Shown here: piece by piece, positions 9,223 to 16,144 of the stretch
Layout of the letters: each line of letters opens with the position of its first letter
How positions within the stretch are numbered: position 1 is the stretch's first letter
From: Desulfocapsaceae bacterium
Lineage (GTDB): Bacteria > Desulfobacterota > Desulfobulbia > Desulfobulbales > Desulfocapsaceae
Reading direction: 5' to 3'
DNA length: 45,012 nt
NCBI GenBank assembly: GCA_030653035.1
Contig: JAUSAB010000043.1
Span: forward strand, 1-45,012
The notes under the pieces: model-generated
What the model was told of the DNA's origin: nothing
The model's database searches: none
The model's input: the letters and a program-made list of their open reading frames with translations, nothing else
Translations under genes and position numbers: made by a program

Positions 9223-9612
9223 TTACTGCACATCGACGCTAAACTTTGTTGACAAAGTCTTGCCGCCGCGCACGATCTTGACCACGATGTTCCAGGGACC
9301 GGACATGGAATAATTCAATTTCCCCTGATACGACTTTTCCTTCAATGCTAGAGCTGACTGGTAATTCATGGCCGGCATTCCCGACATGGCAGGCATGGAA
9401 TATTCGATCTTCACCTCCGCATCCGTCACCTCTTTGCCGGCAAGGTCTTTGACGGTCACAATTGCCCCGTTCTCGCCAATCACTGCTGGATTTTTGTCCA
9501 TTTTTACGACAACACTCAAGTCCCCAGCCTTTTTCTGGATCTCATAATCCTTGGCCCAGACAATCCCGGCAGTCAACAGAAGCATACAGGTCAACACCAA
9601 TATTTTTTTCAT
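9223..9612 (-). CDS. Secreted YtkA/FixH-like protein with Met-rich loop
   Basis: A 129-residue protein with a signal peptide (residues 1-20, cut near VWA-K). The rest is a single immunoglobulin-like beta domain of the YtkA/FixH type: KMDKNPAVIGENG, then VTVKDLAGKEVTDAEVKIEY, and a closing GPWNIVVKIVRGG strand. Its central loop reads YSMPAMSGMPAMNYQ, with four Met spaced like a Cu(I) site. It is first in the cus operon, where many bacteria have the CusF metallochaperone, so a periplasmic copper-binding role is a reasonable inference. The ribosome binding site GAGGAG lies seven bases before the ATG. A palindromic operator and a promoter precede it. Confidence 0.8.
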   Translation of the reverse strand: MKKILVLTCMLLLTAGIVWAKDYEIQKKAGDLSVVVKMDKNPAVIGENGAIVTVKDLAGKEVTDAEVKIEYSMPAMSGMPAMNYQSALALKEKSYQGKLNYSMSGPWNIVVKIVRGGKTLSTKFSVDVQ

Positions 9613-9630
9613 TTGTTTCTCCTCGTGTTG

Positions 9631-9652
9631 CGTACCCCTTATATGGGGTACG
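9631..9652 (-). promoter_or_regulatory. CsoR-like palindromic operator before the cus operon
   Basis: A perfect inverted repeat CGTACCCC-N6-GGGGTACG lies 18 bases upstream of the first gene of the cus operon. TACCCC/GGGGTA half-sites with an AT spacer resemble operators of the CsoR/RcnR family, which release DNA when bound by Cu(I) or related ligands. No csoR gene is in the window. It also sits in the 5' leader of the transcript predicted from the upstream promoter, so it could alternatively be an RNA hairpin. Confidence 0.55.
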
Positions 9653-9684
9653 TTTTACTAAAAAATCCAGGGAGACAACCTGAT

Positions 9685-9714
9685 ATTATACAAATTCCTC
9701 ACTGGCGCTTACAA
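9685..9714 (-). promoter_or_regulatory. Sigma-70-type promoter for the cus operon
   Basis: On the minus strand TTGTAA (9714-9709) and a perfect TATAAT (9690-9685) are separated by 18 bases. Transcription would begin near 9678, about 65 bases before the first start codon, passing over the palindrome at 9631-9652. A second -10-like TATAAG lies inside that palindrome and could be an alternative promoter. Confidence 0.55.
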
Positions 9715-10026
9715 ATTAGAGATACAAAAAAAGAAATAAAGTCAACTCCCTCCGGTAAAACCGAAGACTTAAACGTATGGACCACTCAAAATAGTTGTCC
9801 GCTTATTACTTTTATCAACAGTACGTTCAATCAAAAACATACTGTTGATAAAAGGATACTTCTTTTTAAGAATAGTTGTCAAATAAAAGGGAAGAAAACG
9901 CAAGATGTTCCAGGCTGTAACACATTGATTTCCCATCATTATCCCGCAAAAAATGGGTTGATGGAACCCAACGGGATCAGAACAGGATTATGCAAACACA
10001 AGCTGATAAAGCCAGAGCTGTCTGGA
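9715..10026. other. Non-coding region upstream of the cus operon with small palindromes
   Basis: No credible gene was found; the plus-strand open frame 9613-10107 has no conserved motif and begins inside the cus leader. The stretch is AT-rich and holds a long inverted repeat (9809-9854), a ten-base direct repeat aatagttgtc at 9790 and 9871, and a small GGGTT/AACCC hairpin near 9955. This resembles decayed mobile DNA. Confidence 0.4.
9809..9854. repeat. 15-bp perfect inverted repeat, 16-base loop
   Basis: CTTTTATCAACAGTA at 9809-9823 is repeated as its exact reverse complement at 9840-9854. No T-tract follows on the plus strand, so it is unlikely to be a terminator. It is flanked by the direct repeat aatagttgtc (9790-9799 and 9871-9880). 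It may be a recombination site, a regulatory dyad or a decayed transposon end. Confidence 0.6.
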
Positions 10027-10090
10027 CTTGAACGAAAGGCCTTTCACCAAGACCTTTCAGATGAAAAAAGAAAATTCGAGACTGGCAACT
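10027..10090. repeat. Dispersed repeat, copy A
   Basis: About 64 bases resembling 14902-14963, with shared blocks cgaaaggcc, acctttca, atgaaaaa and attcgag in the same order and spacing within one base. Copy A ends right at the ISAzo13-type element. See the finding on the paired copy. Confidence 0.5.
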
Positions 10091-10092
10091 TA

Positions 10093-10770
10093 GGGGCTGT
10101 TCATTAATTATTCATGCTTTTTAATGGAATAATCCCACTCACCATGAAATGATTCCGGGTGATGACGGAGAGCCTTCATTTCTGCATCCGCCACCTTGAT
10201 TCCCTTGGCATAACAATTCGTATCTAACAAAGCGCGAACTTTGAGCCCGGTGCGCGTAGTTGCGGATTCGATCAGGTTGATAATTATCTCATGATTGATG
10301 AGTGGCTGTCCTCGCCAGTTCAGACTGATTGCACTGAACAAGCGATGCTCAATCTTATTCCATTTGCTGGTTCCTGGTGGAAAATGGCTAACATGAATTT
10401 CAAGTCCTGTCTCGTTGGCAAATTTTTGCAATTCCACCTTCCAGAGTCTGACGTGAGCGCCGTTACTTCCACCACTATCCGCGTTGATCATCAATTGCTT
10501 AGCATTGGATATCTTGCTTTACCCATCATCTGCCACCAACGACGGATACTCTCCACGGCAAACGCTGCTGTATCGTGATCGGTGCCAACATTCACCCATG
10601 CCTCATTGTTCTTCACATCATAGACCCCATACGGCGCAACCTTGCCAAGTTCCTTATCTATGAAATCATGAACCTTGACCTTGACAGGGTCACCCTTGGG
10701 ACGATAAGATTTTCCACCGTTCTTGTACGGCCCAACAAGTTCCTTTTTCTTTGTATCCACCGAGATCACA
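10093..10770 (-). pseudogene. ISAzo13-family transposase, N-terminally truncated and frameshifted
   Basis: Minus-strand frames encode the C-terminal two thirds of an ISAzo13-type DDE transposase. The first frame begins at VISVDTKKKELVG (first catalytic Asp) and runs to KARYP near 10508. A one-base loss then shifts into a second frame reading NAKQLMINADSGGSNG (second Asp) and WNKIEHRLFS (Glu), ending at 10108. The catalytic triad is therefore present but split over two frames. The N-terminal part is missing, replaced by the start of an IS3-type orfA. The end of the element may be the GGGGCTGTTCATTAATTA sequence at 10093-10110, which overlaps the stop region. The copy should be inactive. Confidence 0.8.
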
Positions 10771-10863
10771 GGCAGCTTCAGATATCTTATAACCCTGTTC
10801 AGTTATCAGCTTGACTGCCGAATCCCTGAATTCCTGCGTGTAATCCTTTCTTTTCTTTGTCAT
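10759..10863 (-). pseudogene. IS3-family orfA, first 35 codons only
   Basis: From ATG at 10863 the minus strand reads MTKKRKDYTQEFRDSAVKLI and continues to SEAACDLG, the typical N-terminal helix-turn-helix start of IS3-family OrfA, which binds the transposon ends. A good ribosome binding site AGGAGG lies six bases upstream. After residue 35 the homology stops and the ISAzo13 reading (VISVDT) continues in another frame, with about ten bases shared between the two. The rest of the IS3 element is absent. Likely formed by deletion or recombination between two nested elements. Confidence 0.75.
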
Positions 10864-10886
10864 TGAACACCTCCTGATGGGGATCT

Positions 10887-10910
10887 AACCCGCTCTTAAA
10901 AAAGTGTCCA
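10887..10910 (-). repeat. Probable left terminal inverted repeat of the IS3-type remnant
   Basis: On the minus strand TGGACACTTTTTTAAGAGCG begins at 10910, about 47 bases before the orfA start. A TGGACACTTTTTT-type end at this distance is usual for IS3 elements. The other end is missing. The NapH-like pseudogene begins immediately outside it. Confidence 0.5.
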
Positions 10911-11529
10911 TTTTTTTCATACCACTTCAATGCTCCTCGGCAGTGTATTCTGCAGCTGGCTCTGCCCGATCAGTTTTCTTCGGAGATTCTTGATACACTC
11001 CATCGCCGCCTGATTGGCAAAAAATGGCTGCAAGACCAGCTCTTGCTTCCCAGGCACCTTCTCTGCTATACTTTATTAGGAGAACTGATACTCACCATGA
11101 TCCTCGGGGGATCGATCTTTGTCTTTGTCTCCCCGCCGGGGCTGGTTGGCCGGGATATCATGACCCTGGTCTTTTTTTCACACCCTGGCCCTGGAAGGAG
11201 TGATTCTCCTGCTGGTGCTGGGGATAAACCTGGTGACCAGGAGATTTTATTGCCGCTACTTCTGTCCCTTGGGGGCAACCCTGAATCTCATAGGCTCCCG
11301 ACGCAAACTCAGGGTCAGGATGGAGCATGACCGATGCACAGCCTGCGGCCTGTGTGACCGTAGGTGCCCGCTGGGACTCAGTCCGGTAAACGGCATGGCG
11401 GTATCTCTCTATTGCTGGAACTGCGGTGAATGCGTTGATGTATGCCAATCGCAGGCCCTCGCTTTCCAATGGCGGCATGGCTCTGAAATGACAAATAAAG
11501 GAACAGAACTCGACCAAGTGCTGAAATAA
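10911..11529 (+). pseudogene. NapH-like 4Fe-4S membrane protein, 5'-truncated and frameshifted
   Basis: Three consecutive frame segments together match the NapH/polyferredoxin family. The first (about 10930-10970) reads SMLLGSVFCSWLCP, a CxxxCP motif after a membrane helix. After a frameshift near 10970 comes EILDTLHRRLIGKKWLQD and a membrane helix. A second frameshift falls in a run of seven T near 11172: removing one T joins LVFF to HTLALEGVILLLVLG. The last segment has CRYFCPLGA and ferredoxin clusters CTACGLCDRRCPLGL and CWNCGECVDVCQ. Such proteins carry electrons from quinol in the membrane. The start is cut away exactly at the IS3-type end. Intergenic sequence follows to the pilin gene. 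Confidence 0.75.
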
Positions 11530-11648
11530 ACTGTACTTCCTCGTAAACATTAAAAAAATCACCCTGTTCTTCACTTATAGGCAAAGCTCATTCTCTGTAT
11601 TGGAACGATAAGATTCTTATCAAATTTCACGCAAGGCTATTTCCTACC

Positions 11649-12128
11649 ATGACATTTCACCATATCATTCGAAAAAAATATGTGGTTTGTGACTGCGGAT
11701 TTACCCTTGTCGAACTTCTTGTCGTCATTGCCATCATTGGGACCCTGGCCGCTATTGCCACGCCATTGTTTTCCCAATACATTCATACGGTAAGGATTAG
11801 TAAGGCCAAGATTGAAATCGGGATGCTGTCCAAGGAAATTACAATCTATTTCATCGAAAACAACCGCTACCCAAACAACTTGGCCGAAATCGGTTTGGGA
11901 GCCATACTTGACCCATGGCGCAACCCCTATAGATATCTGCCGGTTGCCGGTACCCCTCCGGGCCAACTTCGTAAAGACCATTCCATGGTCCCTGTCAATC
12001 AAGACTATGATCTTTACAGTATGGGGGAAGACGGCAAAAGCCAGGCTCCATTCACGGCAAAAGCCAGTCGCGATGACATTGTCCGGGCGTATAACGGTTC
12101 ATATATCGGACTTGTCTCACAATTTTAA
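11649..12128 (+). CDS. Type II secretion/type IV pilin-like pseudopilin (GspG-like)
   Basis: A 159-residue protein with a prepilin leader of about 16 residues ending at Gly before FTLVELLVVIAIIGTLAAIA, the classical prepilin-peptidase site, Glu at +5 and hydrophobic helix. The C-terminal part has a GspG-like layout: NNRYPNNLAEIG, DPWRNPYRYLP and YDLYSMGEDGK, the last resembling the calcium-binding loop of major pseudopilins. It would be processed at the inner membrane and form or cap a pseudopilus. No other secretion or pilus gene is nearby, so it is an orphan. It lies 11 bases upstream of an HD-GYP gene, probably the same operon. Confidence 0.85.
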   Translation: MTFHHIIRKKYVVCDCGFTLVELLVVIAIIGTLAAIATPLFSQYIHTVRISKAKIEIGMLSKEITIYFIENNRYPNNLAEIGLGAILDPWRNPYRYLPVAGTPPGQLRKDHSMVPVNQDYDLYSMGEDGKSQAPFTAKASRDDIVRAYNGSYIGLVSQF

Positions 12129-12139
12129 AGAGAAGAAGC

Positions 12140-14245
12140 ATGAAACCCTCTCGGATTGACTCCACTTTTCTGAAAAGCAAAATAGCCCGGAGAATTTTTT
12201 TTCTCTTTATCGGCTGCGCCTTGCTGCCCATTGTCGTCTTGACGGTACTTACTTTTTTCCATGTCGCAACACAAATAAAAACCCAAAGCCTCGATCGCCT
12301 GCAACAGTCTTCAAAAACCTATGGAGTCAGCATCTATGAACGCTTCCTGGCCTTAGAAAGCGACATGCTCTTCGTTGCCTCAACTCGCTTAAATAACGAT
12401 AATGAAAAATTTGACCCCACCGCTTTTGGCAAGCCATTTCAGATACGGATCCAAGAACGTTTTTCTTCTCTACATCTGATCAAAGATGGCGAATCGCCTC
12501 AACTTCTATTCGGATCAGATTCGCTTAATGCAAACATAATAGAAGATTTTTCCGCCGAAGACGAAAAGAATCAAATCTTGTTAAAAAAACAAAATGATAG
12601 GCCTGTAGAAGTCTATATCGTTATCCCCATAGAGAAGAATAAATCACAAAAAAGTTTTTTGCTTGCCCGGATCAATAATATTTTCCTCTGGGGTTTAGGC
12701 CACGAAAACATACTGCCTCCCATGACAGAGCTTTGTGTCCTTGGCCAAGCACGCGAGGTCATTGTCGGTTCATTTCAAACCAACCCGGAGCTGCTGCAGA
12801 AAATCGCCTCCCGCGAGGGCGGGCAAGATGCGAGGCAGTTTGAATACCAGGACAGCGACAGAGAAGAATTTCTTGTCAGTTTCTGGCCGCTGTACCTGAA
12901 GGGCAACTTCCAGGCGCCAAATCTCACCATCATCCTAAGACAATCAAAACGGGATGTGCTTGCCCCCATGGAGAATTTTAAAACAATTTTTCCGCTGGCC
13001 GTGCTTTTATCGCTCTGGATCGCCCTTCTGCTCAGCATGGTCTTTATCAGACGGTATATGGTGCCGGTTGAAAAACTGAAAGAGGCAACAGTTCATATTG
13101 CCCAGAGAGACTTCAGCCGAAAAATCGATATCAAGAGCGGCGATGAATTCGAAACCCTGGCCCAATCCTTCAACACCATGAGCAGCCGGCTCAACAAACA
13201 ATTCAATGCGCTGGAAACCATCTCCGATATCAGTCAAACGATTCTTTCTTCTCTCAATACCCCGCAGATAATCCAGACCGCACTCATGCGGCTTTCCCAA
13301 TTTTTCGAAAGCGATACCAGCCAGATTATCCTCTTTAAGGACCCCAAATCACAACTTGCTTTTGCCTACAACTATTCAGCAGACCAGCGGATTGAAAACG
13401 TGGAAGGTTCCATAGAAATAACCAAAACCGATACAACACAACTTCAAAAGCAGCAATATATCATCCGTACAGACGAAGAAGCCTTGCCCACATACCTGAC
13501 GGATTTTCCGGAAAGTTGCATGAAGATGTTTCTGCAGTTTCCACTTTTGCACAATAAAGAACTCAAGGGCATGATCAACCTTGGATTTAAAGAGCAGAGC
13601 CCTCTGGCTGAAGAGGATCGCGACCATGCCCGCCAGCTCGCAGATCAGATAACTATCGCGCTGAGCAATGCCGACCTCATAGAAACCCTTGAAAAATTTA
13701 ACTGGGGAACCCTTGAGGCCTTGGCGCGCACTGTTGATGCCAAATCTCATTGGACAGCCGGTCACTCAGAGCGTGTGACCGACCTGACCATCAAAATTTC
13801 CAGAATCATGGGCTTCAGCAACAGGGAAACAACCATTCTCCACCAAGCGGCCCTGGTGCATGATATTGGCAAGATCGGCATTCCGTCTATTATTCTCGAC
13901 AAACCCGGAAAACTTACAGACGAAGAATATCACTTTATCAAGCAACACCCGGTCATCGGAGCCCGCATCCTCGAACCCATAACGGCATTTGCCGACGTCT
14001 TAAATATTGTTCTCCATCACCATGAGCAATACAACGGGTCTGGATATCCGGAAGGTCTGAAAGGTGAGGAAATCGGCATTGGCGCACGAATTCTTGCCAT
14101 AGCCGATGTCTATGATGCCCTCATTTCAGCGCGCCCCTATCGGGCGGGATGGGTGAAGGACAAGGTTGTCGAGCTTATTCAAAAGGAAAGTGGAAGCATG
14201 TTCGACCCTGAGGTTGTCAAGGCATTCCTGCGTGCCGTTCAGTGA
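12140..14245 (+). CDS. Membrane sensor with HAMP, GAF and HD-GYP domains
   Basis: A 701-residue inner-membrane protein. Helix 1 is at about residues 15-40 and helix 2 at about 278-300, enclosing a periplasmic sensing region of some 240 residues. A HAMP linker follows (about 300-350), then a GAF domain (about 360-515) and an HD-GYP domain (about 520-701). The active site is intact: VHDIGKIGIP near 574, HHH near 625 and NGSGYPEGLKG near 634. HD-GYP enzymes hydrolyse c-di-GMP to pGpG or GMP, so this should lower c-di-GMP on a periplasmic signal. A ribosome binding site GAGAAG lies just before the ATG. It follows the pseudopilin with an 11-base gap, suggesting c-di-GMP control of that pseudopilus (inference). 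Confidence 0.9.
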   Translation: MKPSRIDSTFLKSKIARRIFFLFIGCALLPIVVLTVLTFFHVATQIKTQSLDRLQQSSKTYGVSIYERFLALESDMLFVASTRLNNDNEKFDPTAFGKPFQIRIQERFSSLHLIKDGESPQLLFGSDSLNANIIEDFSAEDEKNQILLKKQNDRPVEVYIVIPIEKNKSQKSFLLARINNIFLWGLGHENILPPMTELCVLGQAREVIVGSFQTNPELLQKIASREGGQDARQFEYQDSDREEFLVSFWPLYLKGNFQAPNLTIILRQSKRDVLAPMENFKTIFPLAVLLSLWIALLLSMVFIRRYMVPVEKLKEATVHIAQRDFSRKIDIKSGDEFETLAQSFNTMSSRLNKQFNALETISDISQTILSSLNTPQIIQTALMRLSQFFESDTSQIILFKDPKSQLAFAYNYSADQRIENVEGSIEITKTDTTQLQKQQYIIRTDEEALPTYLTDFPESCMKMFLQFPLLHNKELKGMINLGFKEQSPLAEEDRDHARQLADQITIALSNADLIETLEKFNWGTLEALARTVDAKSHWTAGHSERVTDLTIKISRIMGFSNRETTILHQAALVHDIGKIGIPSIILDKPGKLTDEEYHFIKQHPVIGARILEPITAFADVLNIVLHHHEQYNGSGYPEGLKGEEIGIGARILAIADVYDALISARPYRAGWVKDKVVELIQKESGSMFDPEVVKAFLRAVQ

Positions 14246-14261
14246 GGACGAAGGTGACACT

Positions 14262-14690
14262 ATGAATGACTCTGCCGACACAGGCTGCCCCAGACCTTGG
14301 CGGTACATTGCCTTGCTGTACATTGCGGCAACAATCTACATTGTTATCTCTTATTTCTTTATTTTTACAACCAAGGCACCCCAACAACTCCCTGAAGGCA
14401 TTTTAGGTGAATGGCGTTCCAATGATCCCCGATACCAAAACTGCTTCATGACTATCAGCACAAACTCCTTTATCATTGGAGGAGCCGACTGGAACATCAA
14501 TTCCTATGGCCTCAAGTCATTTACGGAAGAAGCTCTGGATAACGACAAGGGACGCTTATACATCGTGCGCTATGAAGATAAGAACGGGTTGGAGTTGGAG
14601 TCTCGTATCTATTATAATGCTAAGGCAGGAGTGCTCTCCTATAAAAATCAACGGGATGTGATCTGGCGAAAGATAAAAAAGAATGACTGA
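14262..14690 (+). CDS. Small membrane-anchored protein of unknown function
   Basis: A 142-residue protein. The chosen start is ATG 14262, with GAAGGTG six bases upstream; the longer frame from 14166 lies inside the HD-GYP gene and was rejected. One membrane helix (residues about 15-37, ALLYIAATIYIVISYFFIF) is followed by a soluble domain with ILGEWRSNDPRYQNCFMTIS and a C-terminal VLSYKNQRDVIWRKI. The GEW and repeated beta strands suggest a lipocalin-like or small beta-barrel domain on the periplasmic side, but no family was recognised. It starts 16 bases after the HD-GYP stop, so it is probably co-transcribed and may be a partner of that sensor. Confidence 0.7.
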   Translation: MNDSADTGCPRPWRYIALLYIAATIYIVISYFFIFTTKAPQQLPEGILGEWRSNDPRYQNCFMTISTNSFIIGGADWNINSYGLKSFTEEALDNDKGRLYIVRYEDKNGLELESRIYYNAKAGVLSYKNQRDVIWRKIKKND

Positions 14691-14901
14691 AGGAGGATGG
14701 GAGGGCAAGATCTTCGTGCCCGCAATATCGCCGTTGTGACGTTTTACACAGTTACCCCCTCTGAAGACGGGAAGAGATATCGCCTCTTTGACCATTTTGC
14801 TGACGGACACAAAAGGCGAAGTGCTCCTATAATCTTATAGTATTTTATAGTCACCGCTTTCAATTTTACTTCCCCCATCATTGAACGGTCAGGTGGTTGA
14901 A

Positions 14902-14963
14902 CTGAAACGAAAGGCCATCAGCAAAACCTTTCAAATGAAAAAGGCACATTCGAGCCGGCGACT
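14902..14963. repeat. Dispersed repeat, copy B
   Basis: About 62 bases similar to 10027-10090, in the same orientation. It ends at the aroB stop codon (minus strand), so it would be the 3' flank of aroB. The 210 bases between the small membrane protein gene and this repeat contain nothing recognisable; a 47-codon frame at 14697 has its start codon directly on an AGGAGG and was not accepted. Confidence 0.5.
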
Positions 14964-16045
14964 CACCTCCTGGACAACACCGCATCCACCTGCGCCTCAC
15001 TGACCTCATTGGTGATCACCACACTGCCGATGGCAGTCGGCAGGACATAAAAGACGGAACCGGCGACGGTCTTCTTGTCGGTCAGCAGATATTTCTTTAT
15101 CCGCTCCCGATCAAGATCGGCCGGGATCTCGGTGGGCAGGCCAAAGGCATTGATCAAAGCAGCAACCCGGCCGGCATCACTTTTCTTGCAGAGCTCGCAA
15201 GCCACTGCCAGACGCAGGGCGGCAACCATGCCGATGGCCACGGCCAGGCCATGGATAATGGAAAAATCTGAGGCCGCCTCCACGGCATGGCCAATGGTAT
15301 GGCCAAAATTGAGGATCCGGCGCAGATCGGACTCCCGCTCATCCGCGGCCACCACATTGGCCTTGATTCGGCAGCAGGTGGAGATCATCTCCTGGATGCT
15401 CGCCTGATCAAGACAGAGGATCTTGTCCAGATGACGTTCCAGGAAGACAAAAAAATCAAAGTCCCGGATCACCCCATATTTAATGACCTCAGCCAGACCG
15501 CCAAGCAACTCCTGCAAAGGTAGGGTGGTCAGCACCGCCGTATCGATATAGACGGCCTTGGGCTGATAAAAGGCCCCAACCAGATTTTTCCCCTCCGGGA
15601 TATCCACCCCGGTCTTACCACCCACTGAACTGTCAACCTGCGAGAGCAGAGTAGTTGGCACCTGGACAAAAGGAATGCCCCGCAGATAAGAGGCCGCCAA
15701 AAAGCCGGTCAAGTCTCCGGTGACCCCGCCGCCGAGGGCGATCAAACCATCCTTGCGGTCAATCCCCAGTTGCGCCAGACGGCTGGCAAGCTCGGCAAAG
15801 ACCTGGAGATTCTTGCTCGCCTCACCACGGGGGAAGCTCAGCAGCTCGGCCGCAATCCCGGCATCACTCAGGGATCGCAGCAGGGTACTGCCGTACAGAC
15901 GGGCCACATTGTCATCGGCAATCACGGCAAAGCGCTTGGCAATCTTGCGTTTAGCCAGATCCGCGCCAACTGAGGCCATAATACCATCTTCAATAAAAAT
16001 CGGATAACTACGGTCGCCAAGACCAACATCGAGGGTATGTGTCAT
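14963..16045 (-). CDS. aroB: 3-dehydroquinate synthase
   Basis: A 360-residue enzyme of the usual length. It converts DAHP to 3-dehydroquinate, second step of the shikimate pathway, using NAD and a divalent metal. Visible motifs are GGGVTGDLTGFLAASYLRG for the nucleotide site, DSSVGGKTGVDIPEGKNLVG for the substrate loop, and metal ligands GHTIGHAVE and IIHGLAVAIGM. The protein begins MTHTLDVGLGDRSYPIFIEDG, the standard N-terminus. The ATG lies after the sat terminator, so aroB is probably transcribed on its own rather than from sat. The downstream flank is repeat copy B. Confidence 0.95.
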   Translation of the reverse strand: MTHTLDVGLGDRSYPIFIEDGIMASVGADLAKRKIAKRFAVIADDNVARLYGSTLLRSLSDAGIAAELLSFPRGEASKNLQVFAELASRLAQLGIDRKDGLIALGGGVTGDLTGFLAASYLRGIPFVQVPTTLLSQVDSSVGGKTGVDIPEGKNLVGAFYQPKAVYIDTAVLTTLPLQELLGGLAEVIKYGVIRDFDFFVFLERHLDKILCLDQASIQEMISTCCRIKANVVAADERESDLRRILNFGHTIGHAVEAASDFSIIHGLAVAIGMVAALRLAVACELCKKSDAGRVAALINAFGLPTEIPADLDRERIKKYLLTDKKTVAGSVFYVLPTAIGSVVITNEVSEAQVDAVLSRR

Positions 16046-16064
16046 GATTCAACGAGGGCAGAGG

Positions 16065-16110
16065 AACAAAAATAAAAAAAAGGAGATACCACCCAGGGGC
16101 GGTATCTCCT
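16065..16110 (-). terminator. Strong intrinsic terminator after sat
   Basis: On the minus strand a 10-bp stem AGGAGATACC / GGTATCTCCT (16110-16101 with 16090-16081) has a GC-rich loop and is followed by a run of T down to about 16071. It lies 35 bases beyond the sat stop and separates sat from aroB. Confidence 0.92.
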
Positions 16111-16144
16111 TGTACAGACTCAAAAAACCAGTCTTGAAATCGTA

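Noticed and set aside
9613-10107. Plus-strand frame in the cus leader region (164 codons)
   Set aside because: Begins inside the cus promoter/operator and crosses repeat copy A; no motif and no Shine-Dalgarno sequence.
14697-14840. 47-codon frame after the small membrane protein gene
   Set aside because: Its ATG directly abuts AGGAGG, leaving no usable spacing, and the peptide has no recognisable feature.
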